A stretch of 64,000 nt of DNA from Sporothrix humicola (lineage: Eukaryota; Ascomycota; Sordariomycetes; Ophiostomatales; Ophiostomataceae). A model generated the notes under the pieces. It searched no databases. It saw nothing but the letters and a program-made list of their open reading frames with translations, and had not been told where the DNA came from. The translations under genes were made by a program, and so were the position numbers. Below, piece by piece: positions 48,543-60,778 of this stretch. The stretch lies in contig WNYE01000010.1 in assembly GCA_021396245.1 (NCBI GenBank), positions 474,673-538,672 on the forward strand, given 5' to 3'. Every line of letters begins with the position of its first letter. Positions within the stretch are counted from its first letter, which is position 1.

Positions 48543-48582
<40 letters not shown>
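48533..48582. repeat. Compound microsatellite (AC)6-(AT)18
   Basis: The (AC)6 tract runs from 48533 to 48544 and the (AT)18 tract from 48547 to 48582, separated by two A residues. It is a simple-sequence locus, likely length-variable between strains. Confidence 0.9.
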
Positions 48583-48584
<2 letters not shown>

Positions 48585-49901
48585 ACCACAGACACATCTG
48601 GTTTGCGTGTGTAGAAAAAGCGGTCGTAACGGTACGATAATTGAACTAAGTCGGGTATCACGACGACGACTGTCATTTTCGTGATGCTTACAGCTTCGTG
48701 CACATTCTCTGCTAGGCAAGGTGCATAACTCCTCGCATCTTTTTTATTTTAACGCTTCTTCCACTTCTGCCTCTATTGATTTGTATAAAGAGAAGGTCCA
48801 ATCCGCATTCTTTCTGTGGACGTTGGGCTGTCGGCACCAGTATTTTTGCAAATTTTACTGCCCACACATGCAGAAGACGGTTATCGCCCAACACAGCCGG
48901 TTCCTAGATTGAAAGATGCACACCGAGTTTATTCACAGGATTTAATGCGAAGCCTGTGGGTTGGTTTGACAACAGCCGGTGAGTATGCATTGCAACAAGA
49001 AAGACCACTCAGTGCGAGTTTCAAACCGTGGGCTACATGTCCAGCAACAAAGCAGGCTGGATTCTGCACACCTTCTCTCTTCTATTAAACCCTATTTTCT
49101 GTCCCTACGAAGTACTGTCTCTTGCTTCTCTCACCAATTTCGGGGGTGGTGCATACAAATATTCGTATATTCGACATTCTGTTGCTCCCTGAGCGACTTA
49201 TCATACGAACAGCATCGCCAACATGGGTGCTGTCGTCTAACAGCTATATTGGTTTGTTTACGTCATTTCGCCTCGCTTTTGTTACCGCGCGCCAATTCGT
49301 TAAAACGGCCGGCCAGCAGAAAGGCCATGGTGACCTGTTTTCCAGGGCGATAGTCACAACATTGTGTTGTCACCTTTTAGAGCCTCCTTATCCAGCCATT
49401 CGAACTATTTTCGTCGAGCTGGATCAAACAGGGCGGCCACAGCCCTCTTTTTATTTATACCAGCCTTCTTGGCACAACATAGGGCAAACCGACGCCTTGG
49501 CCCATTAAAGGGGCCCGTTTAGATCAGCGTGTGAGGCTGGAATCGTGAGTAAAGTGGCTAGCATTGGTGAGAGGAGAGAGGAAGATATTTTTGGGGAATG
49601 GAAAAGGAACATTTAATTTGAGCTTAATTTTTATGAAATCATATCTGCGATGCGAGCCGTTTTTTGGAAAAAGGGAGAAGCGGGCACGGCACTGATCTCA
49701 TCGTTCGCCTTTTCCGAAGGTTTCGTTTGCAGCCTTGCGCCCCAATCTTTGGCACGGAATGCTGCTCTCGGACGTCGTACTCTTTGTATTAAGTCACGTG
49801 TCTAAAATACGGAGCTGACCATTCTGCCATAATTTAGTGCACAAATCGAAACTGGTTGGTTCTTGGGGTAGCGAAGTATTTATCTAGAAAGCTGAGCCGC
49901 A

Positions 49902-49921
49902 GTTCGCATTTTTTTGCGAAC
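49902..49921. other. Perfect 7-bp hairpin with T6 loop
   Basis: GTTCGCA at 49902-49908 and TGCGAAC at 49915-49921 are perfect inverted copies around six T residues, and a further GTTCGCG follows at 49928. It lies about 460 bp before the Est1-type gene start and may be a dyad factor site or transcript hairpin. Confidence 0.45.
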
Positions 49922-50385
49922 CGGAGTTCGCGCACAGAAACCAAACACCCAAGAGCTGTCCTTCCGCAATCAATATAAGGAGGAGACTGAACGGCTTGCA
50001 TGATGTTTGGATCTCAACGTCAACTGTCCATCCCCAAAAATACCATCTTCATCCTTTGGCATTACAATAACTTGCGGCACCATTATTCCGCCAATTGACT
50101 TGAATTTTCTCTTCAAAATTGACCTCATCGCGCAGTTCGATTGCCAAATTCGACGTCAGAATTTCAGCGCAACCTGATCGTTGCAGACTTTGTTCGTGAT
50201 ATTAAAGTTCGGGACATCAGATGATAATCCTGGCCAACATTTCCCTCACCACAAATCGCTCTAAATATTTCTCTCTACTTCCTCCTTTTTGACCTCATTC
50301 TTTTCTCTTATTGTTTCTTCCCGTTTTTCCTTTTCTGAGCCTTGAGAAAAAACCAAACACACGATATTTCACTTAAAGCATCACG

Positions 50386-51615
50386 ATGTCCACGAACTCG
50401 TTGAGAATGAACCGGGCGTCCAGCGAAGACATAAATTCAGCACACCGCGCCTTTAATGATGACCAAATGGAAGAAATTGCCCAAAGTCACCATGCACCGC
50501 AATTGCAATCGCAATCCCAATCGGCGAACCGATCAGAAACGACACGGCCGCCATGGACTGCCTTTAGCGATTCGGGCGCGTTTCAATCGGACGGCGTACG
50601 ACCGGAGGAGTATCTGAAAAGAACAAACTCCGGCCAAGCAACGGCGCCGACACCGCCGACCGCAGGGCGGTCGCCAAACGACCTTGAAATTCATCATGTT
50701 GAGCAGAATCTGCATCAAGACAGTTCTCAAAGCGGGCACAGCTTTGCCGATATGAAATATGTCGATGCTCAGGCCCTCTCGCGGCTACCTGGCTTTTTCA
50801 ACGCCAACCCACGAGACAAACCTGCGCGTTCTCCTATCCTTCACAGACAGAGCCCGAGCTCAAATTCAAACAGCCACACGTAAGTCGTCCCCCCGCTCAT
50901 TGCCCCAAGAATATTCTCAGCTTTGCGTCCCTTTCCGAGGTTTGGCATGAAAGTTGGAAAGAGTCCGGTTTTATGTATTTTGGACAGGAAGCAGACAATC
51001 TGGCAGGTGGGAAGGAGCGACCTTTGATTTTTTTTGGTCGTTCCTTCCTATTATGGAATTTGGCCTCTTTCGCGTACTTGCCTTTAGTCCCACGCCTCCC
51101 GTCATTTGCTCTTTCCTCTTTCAAGGCGTGCGATGCTAAAACAATGCAATCGATTTTTTTCTTTTTCTCCTCTACTGCCAGGATGCCTCTCTGTCTCTCT
51201 CTCTCTCTCTCTCGTCTTCTCTTTCGAACATCTTTGACTGAAACTGCTGCTTCTTTACAGAAAAAGGTCCAATAATGACGACATGGAAGGGCCACCAACA
51301 AAGAAGACCACTAAATCTACAACACCATCCACAGTATCTGACCAGGGGTTCTTCTCTCCTGGCGTTTCTCCATCTCCATCACCACAACGCACCGATCCAC
51401 TGCTTCCAGCTTCCTATGCCATCGATTCGGCCGCATCAACACCCGCAGCTACTGCTGGGCCACCTGCGGCATACCCGCCATCTGCTACGTCGACTGTCGT
51501 TCCCGTCAATACGGCAAATCTTGAGATGTTGCAAGATAAGGGGACATCGGACATGCCAAGCGGTCTTCAAAAATGGCATCAAGAGCAGATGGAACTGAAC
51601 CAGGCGCAATTAGAA

Positions 51616-51647
<32 letters not shown>

Positions 51648-54225
51648 ACAACAAAGTCCTCTCACAGGAAATTCTGAGGCACCAGATGTTGAGCAGAATC
51701 AACAACGGCTCAATTCCGAGCCCAAATACCAACAGGTTCGTCCCATCAGCCAGCCCAGATCGGCGTCCAGGACATCTCCAGTGATACGTTCCCATGGCTC
51801 GAGCCCCGGCTTTTCTCAAACCAATCGCAATCATGGACCCGGCCACATCCCGCCGACATCATCTCTTCAACATTCAGGCCCCAAAATCTCAGCCGATAAT
51901 ATTCACGGCACTGCCCAAAAGGGGCAACCGGAGCCATTGTCAATCGCAGCCAAACAGCCACTTCCCGGTCAAATTCCTCAACATAATGCATCACAGCCCG
52001 TCATAACATCTTCTTCGTCTCCGAAGCATGGTCCCAATATATCGGGCAGGGGAAACCCACCTGGAAGGCCCGGTGGTGGTGGGTTAGGGGGTCCAGGGGG
52101 CGGCGGTGGCGCATTCACGTCGCCGCCGCCCGCCATGCCGTTTGGTGGTCCAGCTGCTGCAGGGCAACCTCAGCTATCTGCTCAGCAGCGAGTAAACTCT
52201 CTACCATCCATGCCCCAGCATCCATCGCACCAACAGCATGCAGCTACAAGTCCAGCAGCTGGTGCATCGGCGAGGTATCCAAACATTGAGCTGCAGCCAA
52301 AGACGCGGCCCATCACCCTGACCCAGCTTGTCAATGAAGTAAAAGGCATCTACGTTGGGCTTGCAATGGTCGAGTCCAAGTGCATTGAGATCGACAATGA
52401 ATCCAGCGCCATTGACCCCAATGTGAAGCTCGACGATGGACAGTGGCAAGCTCTGCTGAATTTGCACCGGACGCTCTTGCATGAGCATCACGACTTCATG
52501 CTCGCGTCCCAGCACCCTTCGGCATCTCCTGCTCTCCGCCGTGTTGCCCAAAAGTACGTTATCCCAGCGCGTATGTGGCGCCATGGAATCCACAGTTTTC
52601 TCGAATTGCTGAGGCACCGTCTTCCCGACTCTCGCGAGCACATGATTACGTTCATCTACATGGCGTATTCGATCATAGCGCTCTTGTACGAGACGGTGCG
52701 CACGTTCGAGGACACGTGGGTTGAGTGTCTTGGAGACCTTTCGCGGTACCGAATGGCGATTGAGGACGACAACCAGCGGGTCCGTGACACTTGGACAAAC
52801 GTGAGCCGCCGCTGGTATTCTCTCGCCTCGGACCGTGCGCCTACAACTGGCCGTCTCCATCATCACCTTGCTATTTTGGCAAGACCATATGTTGTGACGC
52901 AGTTGTACTATTATGTGAAGAGTCTCTGCACTCCCATTCCGTTCACATCCACGCGCGAGTCGATTATGACGCTCCTGGACCCTGTCCTCAACAATGCGAC
53001 ACAGCACGTTCCGCCCATTGAACTGTCGTTCATCAAGTCCCATGCGATTCTGTTCAAATTCAAGATGGAGACCACGCAAGATTTTGAGCCGACCATCACG
53101 CACCTTTTGGCCGGCCTCGATGACCACATTGCACTTTCAGCCCGTGGTTGGGTCGAGACTGGCGTGTACATGGGCATTGTGAACAGTTGCGCTCTGCTTG
53201 CTTATGGCGGTGACAACAATGTTTTGATGCGAGTCTTGCGCGATGAAATGACTCGCACCGCCATTGAAGGTGATCCGAAGCACAATGAAGCCGGCGCGAC
53301 GACTGAACCTTCTGATGCGCCCGTCGCTGAAATGGAACCAGTTGTCCCAGATCCCAAGGCTATGGCTGATCTGGAGCACGCCCAGCGCCTTGTCACGGAG
53401 ATGGACCGTATTGTGTTTGCGCGTGTTGGTGACGCCAACTGCCATGGCTACATCCATGCGCGTCTTGTCTGGATGTCGTGTCTGGCTCGTGTTCCAGAGG
53501 GCATGGCTTACGTTGAACATTCTTTCCCATGGGAGAAGCTCGTCGCGACTCTCAACGACATGCTGTTGACGAGTGAGACTTACGACAGGATTGAGCAGAA
53601 GGTGTTTATGCAGCCGCAGGTTGACCGCAAAGCCGAGGAGGAAAAGCGTATCAAGGAAATCCAGCTCAAGCAGCAGCAGCAACAGCAACAGCAAGCCGCC
53701 GCCGGCATCAACACCCCCTTTGTGCCCACAGAGCCGCCCAATGTCGACATCCCGCTCGCGCCACCTCCTGCCCGCAGCGACGCCGACAAGCCCTTGCCTG
53801 ACGACTGGGCCCTTCGTGGGCTGTTGTGGGCCGAGTACAACTACCCGACTGGCTGGTTTGCCAACATGGACTCTGCTGATGAGGATGAAAAGCTCATGGA
53901 GTCGTCCTCGACGCGCTTGAACCGCAAAGATCGCGTGCTGTGGATGGCTTGCCAACTGGCAAACTTTAAGAAATGGATTCTCTATGATGCAAAGGAGCAC
54001 AAGTTCTCCGTAACTGACGCATTCCGCACCTCTCAAGAGGAAAACAAGGGCGCAGATGACGGCAATGATGAAGCCGCTGCTGATGAGTCGTCTGTGAGCA
54101 TGGCAGACTCGGAGGATGATAACGATAATGATACTACTGATGATGCCAACTTCTCGGATATGGAAGGAACGGAGCAGGACAAGATTGCTCGCCGCCGCGA
54201 TAAGGGTAAAACTCCACTCTACTGA
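50386..54225 (+). CDS. Est1-type DNA/RNA-binding domain protein (EST1/SMG family-like)
   Basis: Two exons are inferred, 50386-50879 and 51261-54225. The 381-nt intron has donor GTAAGT and acceptor TTACAG, and the product is about 1152 residues. The first about 515 residues are low complexity: Ser/Gln/Pro-rich, with a basic KRSNND...PPTKK patch near 167-180 that could act as a nuclear signal and a 14-Gln tract at about 284-297. A helical domain from about 519 to 860 matches what I know as the fungal Est1-type DNA/RNA-binding region. It contains TQLVNEVKGIYVGLAMVESKCIEID, QWQALLNLHRTLLHEHHDFMLASQHPS, RMWRHGIHSFLELLRHRLP and GRLHHHLAILARP. A second poly-Gln tract and an acidic Asp/Glu/Ser-rich tail follow. 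Related proteins serve telomerase recruitment (Est1) or nonsense-mediated decay (Smg5-7, Ebs1). Which applies here is not decided by sequence. Confidence 0.84.
50880..51260 (+). other. Intron of the Est1-type gene
   Basis: This 381-nt phase-2 intron has a (CT)n tract at 51194-51212 acting as a polypyrimidine run before the acceptor. The donor is a strong GTAAGT. Without splicing, translation stops at once at the TAA inside the donor, so retention would yield only the first 165 residues. Confidence 0.75.
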
Positions 54226-56168
54226 TGACTGGTAAATTGGATTGCTGGGCTGTAAGACGATATCTCGATCCGTGGTGAGGCGGATCATTATTCGTATGAA
54301 GCATATGCAATCTCCCATATATTCTATAATTCCTTTTGTCCTTTCTTTGTTCTTGCATCTTTTCATTTGGGTTTTCATCTCAGCGTTCCAATTTTGTTTT
54401 TGCGAAAATATCCCGTCTTATTCCCTAACACTTTTCGGCCGGCGTTTTTATGGTATATCCAAAGCGCCCTGGTATTGCGCCGGGTTACCGTGAGGCAATA
54501 CGTGCAAATATAATTGATTCAATATAATAAAAACATTCAAAATAGATACAACCTCGCTAGTTTACAGTGAAAATATGTAGTACGGTTATCAACTGGCGAG
54601 AGACAATTTTTGAATCTGGATGGCGTTGATGTGATTCGACTTCTTGCCTCACCTAGGTGAATCCACGAGAACAAGCTTTTCGGTCCGTCCCTTTCCGAAA
54701 AAGTGGTCACAAACAGGCCGTAACAGTATCACATGCATCAAATTGGCAAGAACTGGTCTGGATTGTAACTGCTGTATTGGGAGAAAATGAGTGTCTGGTT
54801 GTGGTCAAGGGGAAGGATCGTCGGGCCGACCCGTAGTGCGAAAATGGCATGCGGACGACATCAAGCTTCACGACCGCACTGATTCCTTGTCCAATGACTG
54901 ATTGGCTGGAAAATAAATGAATGAATGTGTAAATTTTGATATCAAATGGCATTTGTAATTACATAAAAAAGTATTTACTGCTGACATGGCTAAAAGGAGG
55001 GAGGATGGTGAAAGAAAACAAAAGCTATTGCTCCAATATATCGAGATAGATTGTGTGCCAGTACTATATGCTCTACGGCCTTTTATTAGCTCTTTATAAA
55101 CCTCTATATAGTCCTACGTGTGTGTATTGGAGTGTATAGTCTGGTGTCGTGCGCGGCTGATTTTCTTTCCAAAAGAAGAGGCCGTTTTGAACGGTGCCCA
55201 AAAGAGAAAACAAAATATATGAAGGGGGTCACTCGCAACACCATCTATCGTGTAATATGCCGTATGGAAACTCGCAGGTACCTTGGATGTATCTCAAAGG
55301 TAGTTTCTTATGTATTTGTGTGCGTGCGAGGGTGTGTATGCATGGCATTGCGTGCGAGGCCCTCCTTTGATTCTTTTCCTTTTTGCAGTCTTTGATTCCT
55401 TGTTGCTGCAAGCCACCGCTTTCCCTCTTTTGTCAGAATCGGATCAAGCTGCATGATAAGATTCTACTCCGTACTCGTATTCTTGTTGAGACGTGCAAGT
55501 GAGGGGGTGTTGAGCAGGGGAGGAGGGGGGGCTGGAATTAAGCGAGACATCATGGACGAAAAGGGAAGATGGAGGGCAGAGACGGGAAGACGGTCGGCAG
55601 CGGATGCAACTGTGAAAGTTCAGACAAGAATCACCCGGAACACTAGGATTATTCTGAATAACTATTCATAATACATCATAAATATGAATAAGATAATTTG
55701 TAGAGAGAGATTGTTCAATATGGTGGTTAGAGGGTGAGTTCAAGGGCAGATTGCGGGTGCCGATGCTGATTATCTCGCGACGCAGATGCGTCGGGAATGC
55801 CGTAATGTCTCGTGCATGTACTCCATAAAAGTACGAGTGATGCAACACACCTGTTTACCGCCGGCCCCCAAATTTTTTCTCGATACATTTTTTCTGTCTC
55901 CCCCCCTCCCTTGACAGTTACTTTCAGCCGCTACCGTTCTCCCTGTCCATGCTCTCCGCAAACCACCAGTATTTGCAACCCACCCAATTCTGTACTTCCC
56001 ATGATGGCTGACATCTTGCATGAAATATTGGATCTGTTTTCGGAGGGGCTTGCTCAAGACAAAAGATGAGTATCTTAAGGAAGGGGCTGAGACGAATGGT
56101 GACGGGGATAAAGTATGCTTAACCAAGAGGTCGATCATCTTTATACAATCATATGTACAAGCCTACTA

Positions 56169-56201
<33 letters not shown>

Positions 56202-56998
56202 GAAAACCCAAGTATTCCCACCTCTTTACAGCTTGGTGACGCTCTCATCTTTTGGTAACCGTTATATCATCCCATTTCAGAGCGCCAATGATGGGAAAGT
56301 TCATGATATGCATGGCAATCCCCAGACATATCAGGCCGGGGTCTCTGCATCCATCTCTGGCAGCTGCCCCCACGTTTTTGGCTGAGTAGTTTTAAGGATG
56401 AACTTGTTTGGTACCATGCAAAGACATTGGCCTGTCATGGCGAAGACTTGCTTTTTTTTCGGCTCGCAGCCACACTTGGTCTCTGCAGTAGGCCAGATAT
56501 GGCCCAAACTGAACCCAGGTGGCCCAAACGGTTAAACGAGGAGAAAAACGGTGCATTCCTTGCTTTTATTTCAGACAACCGGCCTTGTTTTATAGTTCTC
56601 TGAATATGGTATAGTCTGTCATGCTGTGTTCCGTGAAATCTATGGTTCTCTAGTTTTATTTTTTATTTGTTCATGCCGTGTTGTCTGTCGTTGGGTGTTG
56701 CTCTGGCCTTGTAATCCTTGTCGCGAGGCTGACGAGTCACAAAAAAAGGAGGCTCTGCAAATGTGCAAAAATGCACTTTACAACGACATGTAGTGCAATT
56801 GCGCAGCGATATATTTAGGATACAGAATTGTGCTCTGAAAATGTGGTCAAGTAAATATCAAGTGAAAAAGACAAAAGCAAAAGAAAACCACAAACGAGAC
56901 GAGTCCACAATTTGAACGCGAGATTTGAACGCGAGAAGTGGCATTAGGGCCTATCTTGATAAGATAAATTAAGCCATGAATCATCATTCACCACAAAC
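54226..56998. other. Spacer between the Est1-type gene and tRNA-Leu
   Basis: AT-rich sequence with no recognisable gene. It holds a TACTCCGTA word at 55465-55473 and a 29-nt T homopolymer at 56173-56201. Confidence 0.45.
56173..56201 (+). repeat. T homopolymer, 29 nt
   Basis: An uninterrupted run of 29 T residues. It could be a slippage tract or the tail of a reverse-transcribed insertion on the minus strand, but no insertion body or flanking duplication is evident. Confidence 0.9.
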
Positions 56999-57123
56999 GG
57001 TAAGATGGCCGAGCGGTCCAAGGCGCTAGCTTCAGGTTCTAGAAGAGAATTTCCGGATTCAATTCGAGCAACGTGAACTTGCTAGTCTCGCAAGAGGCGT
57101 GGGTTCGAATCCCACTCTTATCA
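56999..57123 (+). tRNA. trnL-CAG: tRNA-Leu (anticodon CAG), with intron
   Basis: This charges with leucine and reads CUG codons. The acceptor stem GGTAAGA (56999-57005) pairs with TCTTATC (57116-57122), with one G-U pair. The D arm follows at 57008-57024. The anticodon stem CTAGC (57026-57030) pairs with GCTAG (57081-57085). The loop reads TTCAGG with anticodon CAG at 57033-57035. An intron of about 43 nt occupies 57037-57079, after the base 3' of the anticodon, the canonical site. A long variable arm (TCTCGCAAGAG) marks a class II tRNA. The T arm is GTGGGTTCGAATCCCAC and the discriminator is A57123. The spliced length is about 82 nt before CCA addition. Confidence 0.95.
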
Positions 57124-57127
57124 GTTC

Positions 57128-57133
57128 TTTTTT
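57128..57133 (+). terminator. Pol III terminator of tRNA-Leu
   Basis: Six T residues start five bases after the mature 3' end, the usual RNA polymerase III stop. Confidence 0.8.
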
Positions 57134-59697
57134 GTCTTTTTGTCTTGTTGATTTGAGCGTTCCTCTGCCCAGTTTATTGCACTCTTTTTTTTGGCTGGAT
57201 TTCTTAATGGTCCTTTCTACCTCGCAGACAATAAACAATATAAGCTATGTTTGTTCTTTGAAGACTGTATCGATTGTATGTCTCTGCAGGCAAAAATGGA
57301 CGGGCAATAGAAGGGCAACTTTTAATCCGAAAAGAAAGAAAAAGAGAAAAAAAAAGGCTGCATTCCACTCCATTTTGCTCTTGTCTTCTCTCAACACAAT
57401 ATAAAGGCGCCCCAGACTCGCCGTTTACATTTTTATATAAACGCCTTTGTCTCTGCTGCCTTGACGCCTTTTTCAGGGACAAGAGGCGATACTACGTCTG
57501 ATACGTTGCACTTCGCAAAGCGTCAACCATTACGACGTACTCCGTTTGGCTATTTGGTCCATCTGCTCGGTTTCACTCTATGGGCCTTACTTGTCCGTTT
57601 TCCAGCTTATTTTCATATTCTTCCCGTTAAAACGTACGTCTGCCGTAGCCTTTTTCACAGAGTTTATTTTGCCCTGGAGCTTTCTATCCCGGCCTATGAG
57701 AGAAGAGAAGGGGAAAAACCGATAAACGCGACAAGGCTGAGATCGGTTTGCAAGGCTCACACGTTTGGTCTCACTTGTTCCAGAAATGGGTTCTTCCCCT
57801 GCTAGTGTAACTGTCTGTGTGTCGGGCGTGTCGGGTGTGTTCCGGTTAATGTTGCCCTGGAAAAAAGAAAGAAAGTCGAAATAAGACGTCTTTGGCCCTT
57901 GCTTTGCGGCAGCCTTGACCGACCGGGCGGGGCGGAAAAAAGGCGTCCAGAATAACGCGTCCCAGGGGCAAGGCAGCGTGAAGTCCACAGAAGGTCCTGC
58001 TGACCGCCCATGTGTCGCAAGCTTATAATTTTAAACGGTGATCAAAGCTATTTCATTTTCTTCCTTTGTAGCAGGACAACTTTTCCATCTTATCTTCTTC
58101 TCCACGTCTTTTGACGGGACGGGAAAATAATCCATCAAGCTTGTATCTTCACATTTTCATTATGGCCGCCGATGTCTGCATCTTCACCCGCATCGAACGG
58201 TTCTTTGTATTTGTCAAATGCTTAACCGGGAAGACGTGGGATGGATGGGTCCGACGCCTTGGTCGATTTTAGTGGCCGCCTTTTTGTCGCTAATTTCGGC
58301 AGCACACGAGATAGATACCAAGCTAGGAAATAAAGAAATATTCCAGTGTAGGCAACCTGCAACCATTTGATAGGCTGTAGTGAGACGAGGCCATGCTTTG
58401 GCCGAGCTCGTGTAAGAAACGACATCTATCTTATTGTCAAGTTGTATGCGTTATGAATCGCGTAAAGGAACCAGGAAAATAATTCTGACAGAACACGGTC
58501 TCCTCCTTGTCCTTGGAATATCCACTACATCGTACGTCGCACTCTCGAATTAATTAGGGTACCTGTCACCCTGTTGGCGATGATGCAAAGTAACGTACTC
58601 ATAGGGACGTACTCTGCTTCGATATCTAAAATAGACCAAGTCCACCAAACACAAAGAACATAGATTAACACCTAAACTGTCACTTTGCCTCTGCCTTATC
58701 GTTGTGAAAATACTGTCATATTGTCAGGAATGCACATGGCTTGGTGGCATCGTCACCTTCCATATCTTAGCAGAGAATGCCCAAAAGGAAAAAGGCGAAG
58801 GCATCCTCGTGCGGCGCAAGGTCATATTCTGCACCCCGACGCCTTTTAGGCAAGATGAAGACTTGTTCCTTTTGTGTCAGTCGGCAAAGACGAGCGTGAT
58901 TCATAAACGGCTCAAAACAAAATATTTTGAGAGGTGCACAATGTTGCCTGCCACCGACATTCCCCGTTAGACGTGGTGTTGACGATGACCAGCCGTCGTC
59001 ACAGGCACCAGAGTTTGCACAGTGCATTTTCCTCGATTATTTTTATATCCTCCGTGCTCTTATTTGAACCTCCTTCACATTGAATAAGTTTTTGTGGTTT
59101 GTTGAATGTGCACATAATTTTGAGATCCTCGTGAAAAACTGGTAAAATCACCGGCATCTTGAGTACGCCCTTATGTACCCCTCTGCTGACGAACGGCATC
59201 CTTCCAGGCAGACATCCTCTGCCTGCACACCCGCATAAACACACGTATAGCCAGTTACAACCCGCAATCGTATACACATTTTACACTGTCGAGGCTGAGC
59301 TCTCAAAGGTGTAAGTGATTCGTTTTGCAGAGTATCGAATGAAACTTGATTTGATGAGTCTTTGATGAGTCAAGACTAATCAAACATCCGCACTCAGGAA
59401 GACTCATTGTCGTAGCAGCACATTGTTTATTTTGACTTTGAGTCAGTCGCGGAAAATGTGAATAAAAAATAAACTTGAATCATCCATACAATAATTTTCT
59501 TTGAAATAAATAAATAAATAAAAGAAATGTAAGGAAAAACACAAAAAAGCCCAATGTATGTTCTTGTGGCTTGGGCCGTTTGATTGGCTTAGACTGAATG
59601 GCTCACTAGCGTGGCATCGACTGCAAAACTTGAAGCAATAAAAAAATGATGAAAAACAATAAAAGATGCCACAACCAAAAAGAAGAGCCGTGACGGC
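57134..59697. other. Spacer between the two tRNA genes
   Basis: No protein gene is recognised. AAGGCGTC words occur at 57463, 57940, 58253 and 58838, a TACTCCGT word at 57538, and an (AAAT)n tract near 59503-59522. Confidence 0.45.
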
Positions 59698-59702
59698 AAA
59701 AA
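59698..59702 (-). terminator. Pol III terminator of tRNA-Gly
   Basis: Five A residues on the plus strand give TTTTT on the transcript, 16 bases after the mature tRNA 3' end. Confidence 0.7.
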
Positions 59703-59718
59703 GTAAACAGATGTGATC

Positions 59719-59789
59719 TGCGTCGGCCGGGAATCGAACCCGGGGCCTGTCGATGGCAACGACAGATTTTACCACTAAACCACCGACGC
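59719..59789 (-). tRNA. trnG-GCC: tRNA-Gly (anticodon GCC)
   Basis: This is a 71-nt intronless tRNA that reads GGC and GGU codons. The acceptor stem GCGTCGG pairs with CCGACGC. The D arm contains GGTTTAGTGGTAAAA, matching the A box. The anticodon stem-loop is TGTCG-TTGCCAT-CGACA with anticodon GCC. The T arm CCGGGTTCGATTCCCGG contains a perfect B box, and the discriminator is A. Confidence 0.97.
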
Positions 59790-60548
59790 TGAACAGGCGT
59801 AATGCTTGTTGTTGTCGGCGGGCTCCGTTTTGCTATGATGAAGTGGATAATCCGCAGACTAGCCCTGGACTCTCACGATATTCTGGCGGTGAGAGTAAGA
59901 GCATGAGGGGCCAGACCCCACCGCACACCTGGGCCGAATCTGGTAGTTTTCCTCGCTGTGTGAATTTTTGTGCTTTTCTTACGACACCATAATACTTTCG
60001 ACTAATAATAATGCTTAAAATGAGATGCAGGTTCTGCTTTGACACAAGTTATAAATCTGTTGAAGCCCAATATCCATCAGCTCTTTGTCCATAGATGTAT
60101 CAGTCATATCTCCCCTTTTCAGTCATCAATTTGGTCACATCGTCATGTTCTGTTGCATTGACTTTATCTTGGAAAGATGTGGAAAAATCGGGAGAAGAAA
60201 AGAAGAAAGAACCAATGACTAGAACTCGGTTTTAGGAAATAGCACAAGTGAAGTAAAATATCTTGACCTCGGCTGCAACACGCCGCTCTCGCAGGAAATG
60301 CATTGCTACCCAGCATGCCCTAAAGCTCTCCTGCATGTAGGAACGTGCTGTGATACGATGTATTAATTTGAATCTGCTAGGATAGAGTTTTCTTGACAAA
60401 TACATGGGTCGAATACAACGATACCGGAGCTCAATATAAAAATGAGGCGAGAAGACGACGGTTGTATCATGCCGGACAAAATACATCTACAAATAGGGAT
60501 AAATAGATGGAAAGGGGGGATAGGTAGCTCAGAACAAGCTTAAGGGTT

Positions 60549-60602
60549 AAAAAAGGCGCCCGGTACATCTACCGACTATTCGAACGATCGAGCCACCGGC
60601 GC
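60549..60602 (-). other. Compact structured element with T6 tail, possible tRNA relic or small RNA
   Basis: On the minus strand, GCGCC at 60602-60598 can pair with GGCGC at 60560-60556, enclosing two small hairpins (TCGA/TCGA at 60591-60580 and CGGTA/TACCG at 60574-60561). Six T residues follow at 60554-60549, like a Pol III stop. The mark TTCGAA resembles a T-loop core, but no full cloverleaf or anticodon arm can be drawn. Confidence 0.35.
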
Positions 60603-60733
60603 AGCCAAATCTTAAAGGCTAATAAACCCAGTACTAGTCTGGATTAAACAACACCAGAAGCCCAGACCTGTAAAGGGCTCATAGGTATTCGTATGCTTAG
60701 AAATGCACTGTTTTCGCTGTATTCGTTTTATTC

Positions 60734-60778
60734 GTTGTAAGTGTTGTAAATGTTGTAAATGTTGTAAGTGTTGTAAGT
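60734..60778 (+). repeat. 9-bp tandem repeat, five copies
   Basis: Five direct copies of GTTGTAART: three end in AGT and two in AAT. It is a short minisatellite in non-coding sequence. Confidence 0.85.

Larger units (their letters stand above)
40026..50385. other. 10.4 kb spacer, no gene recognised
   Basis: No open frame here has a recognisable domain; several of the longer ones (for example 45822-46262) begin at GTG rather than ATG. The stretch is AT-richer than the genes and carries recurring words (AAGGCGTC at 40846, 41193, 41282, 45228 and 49491; GACAAGGC at 41214, 41310, 45030 and 46390). It also holds a G-run minisatellite at about 43097-43220, (AC)6 then (AT)18 at 48533-48582, and a hairpin at 49902-49921. 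C/T-rich sequence at 50268-50338 is the likely leader of the Est1-type gene. Rapidly evolving genes or non-coding RNAs cannot be excluded. Confidence 0.45.
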
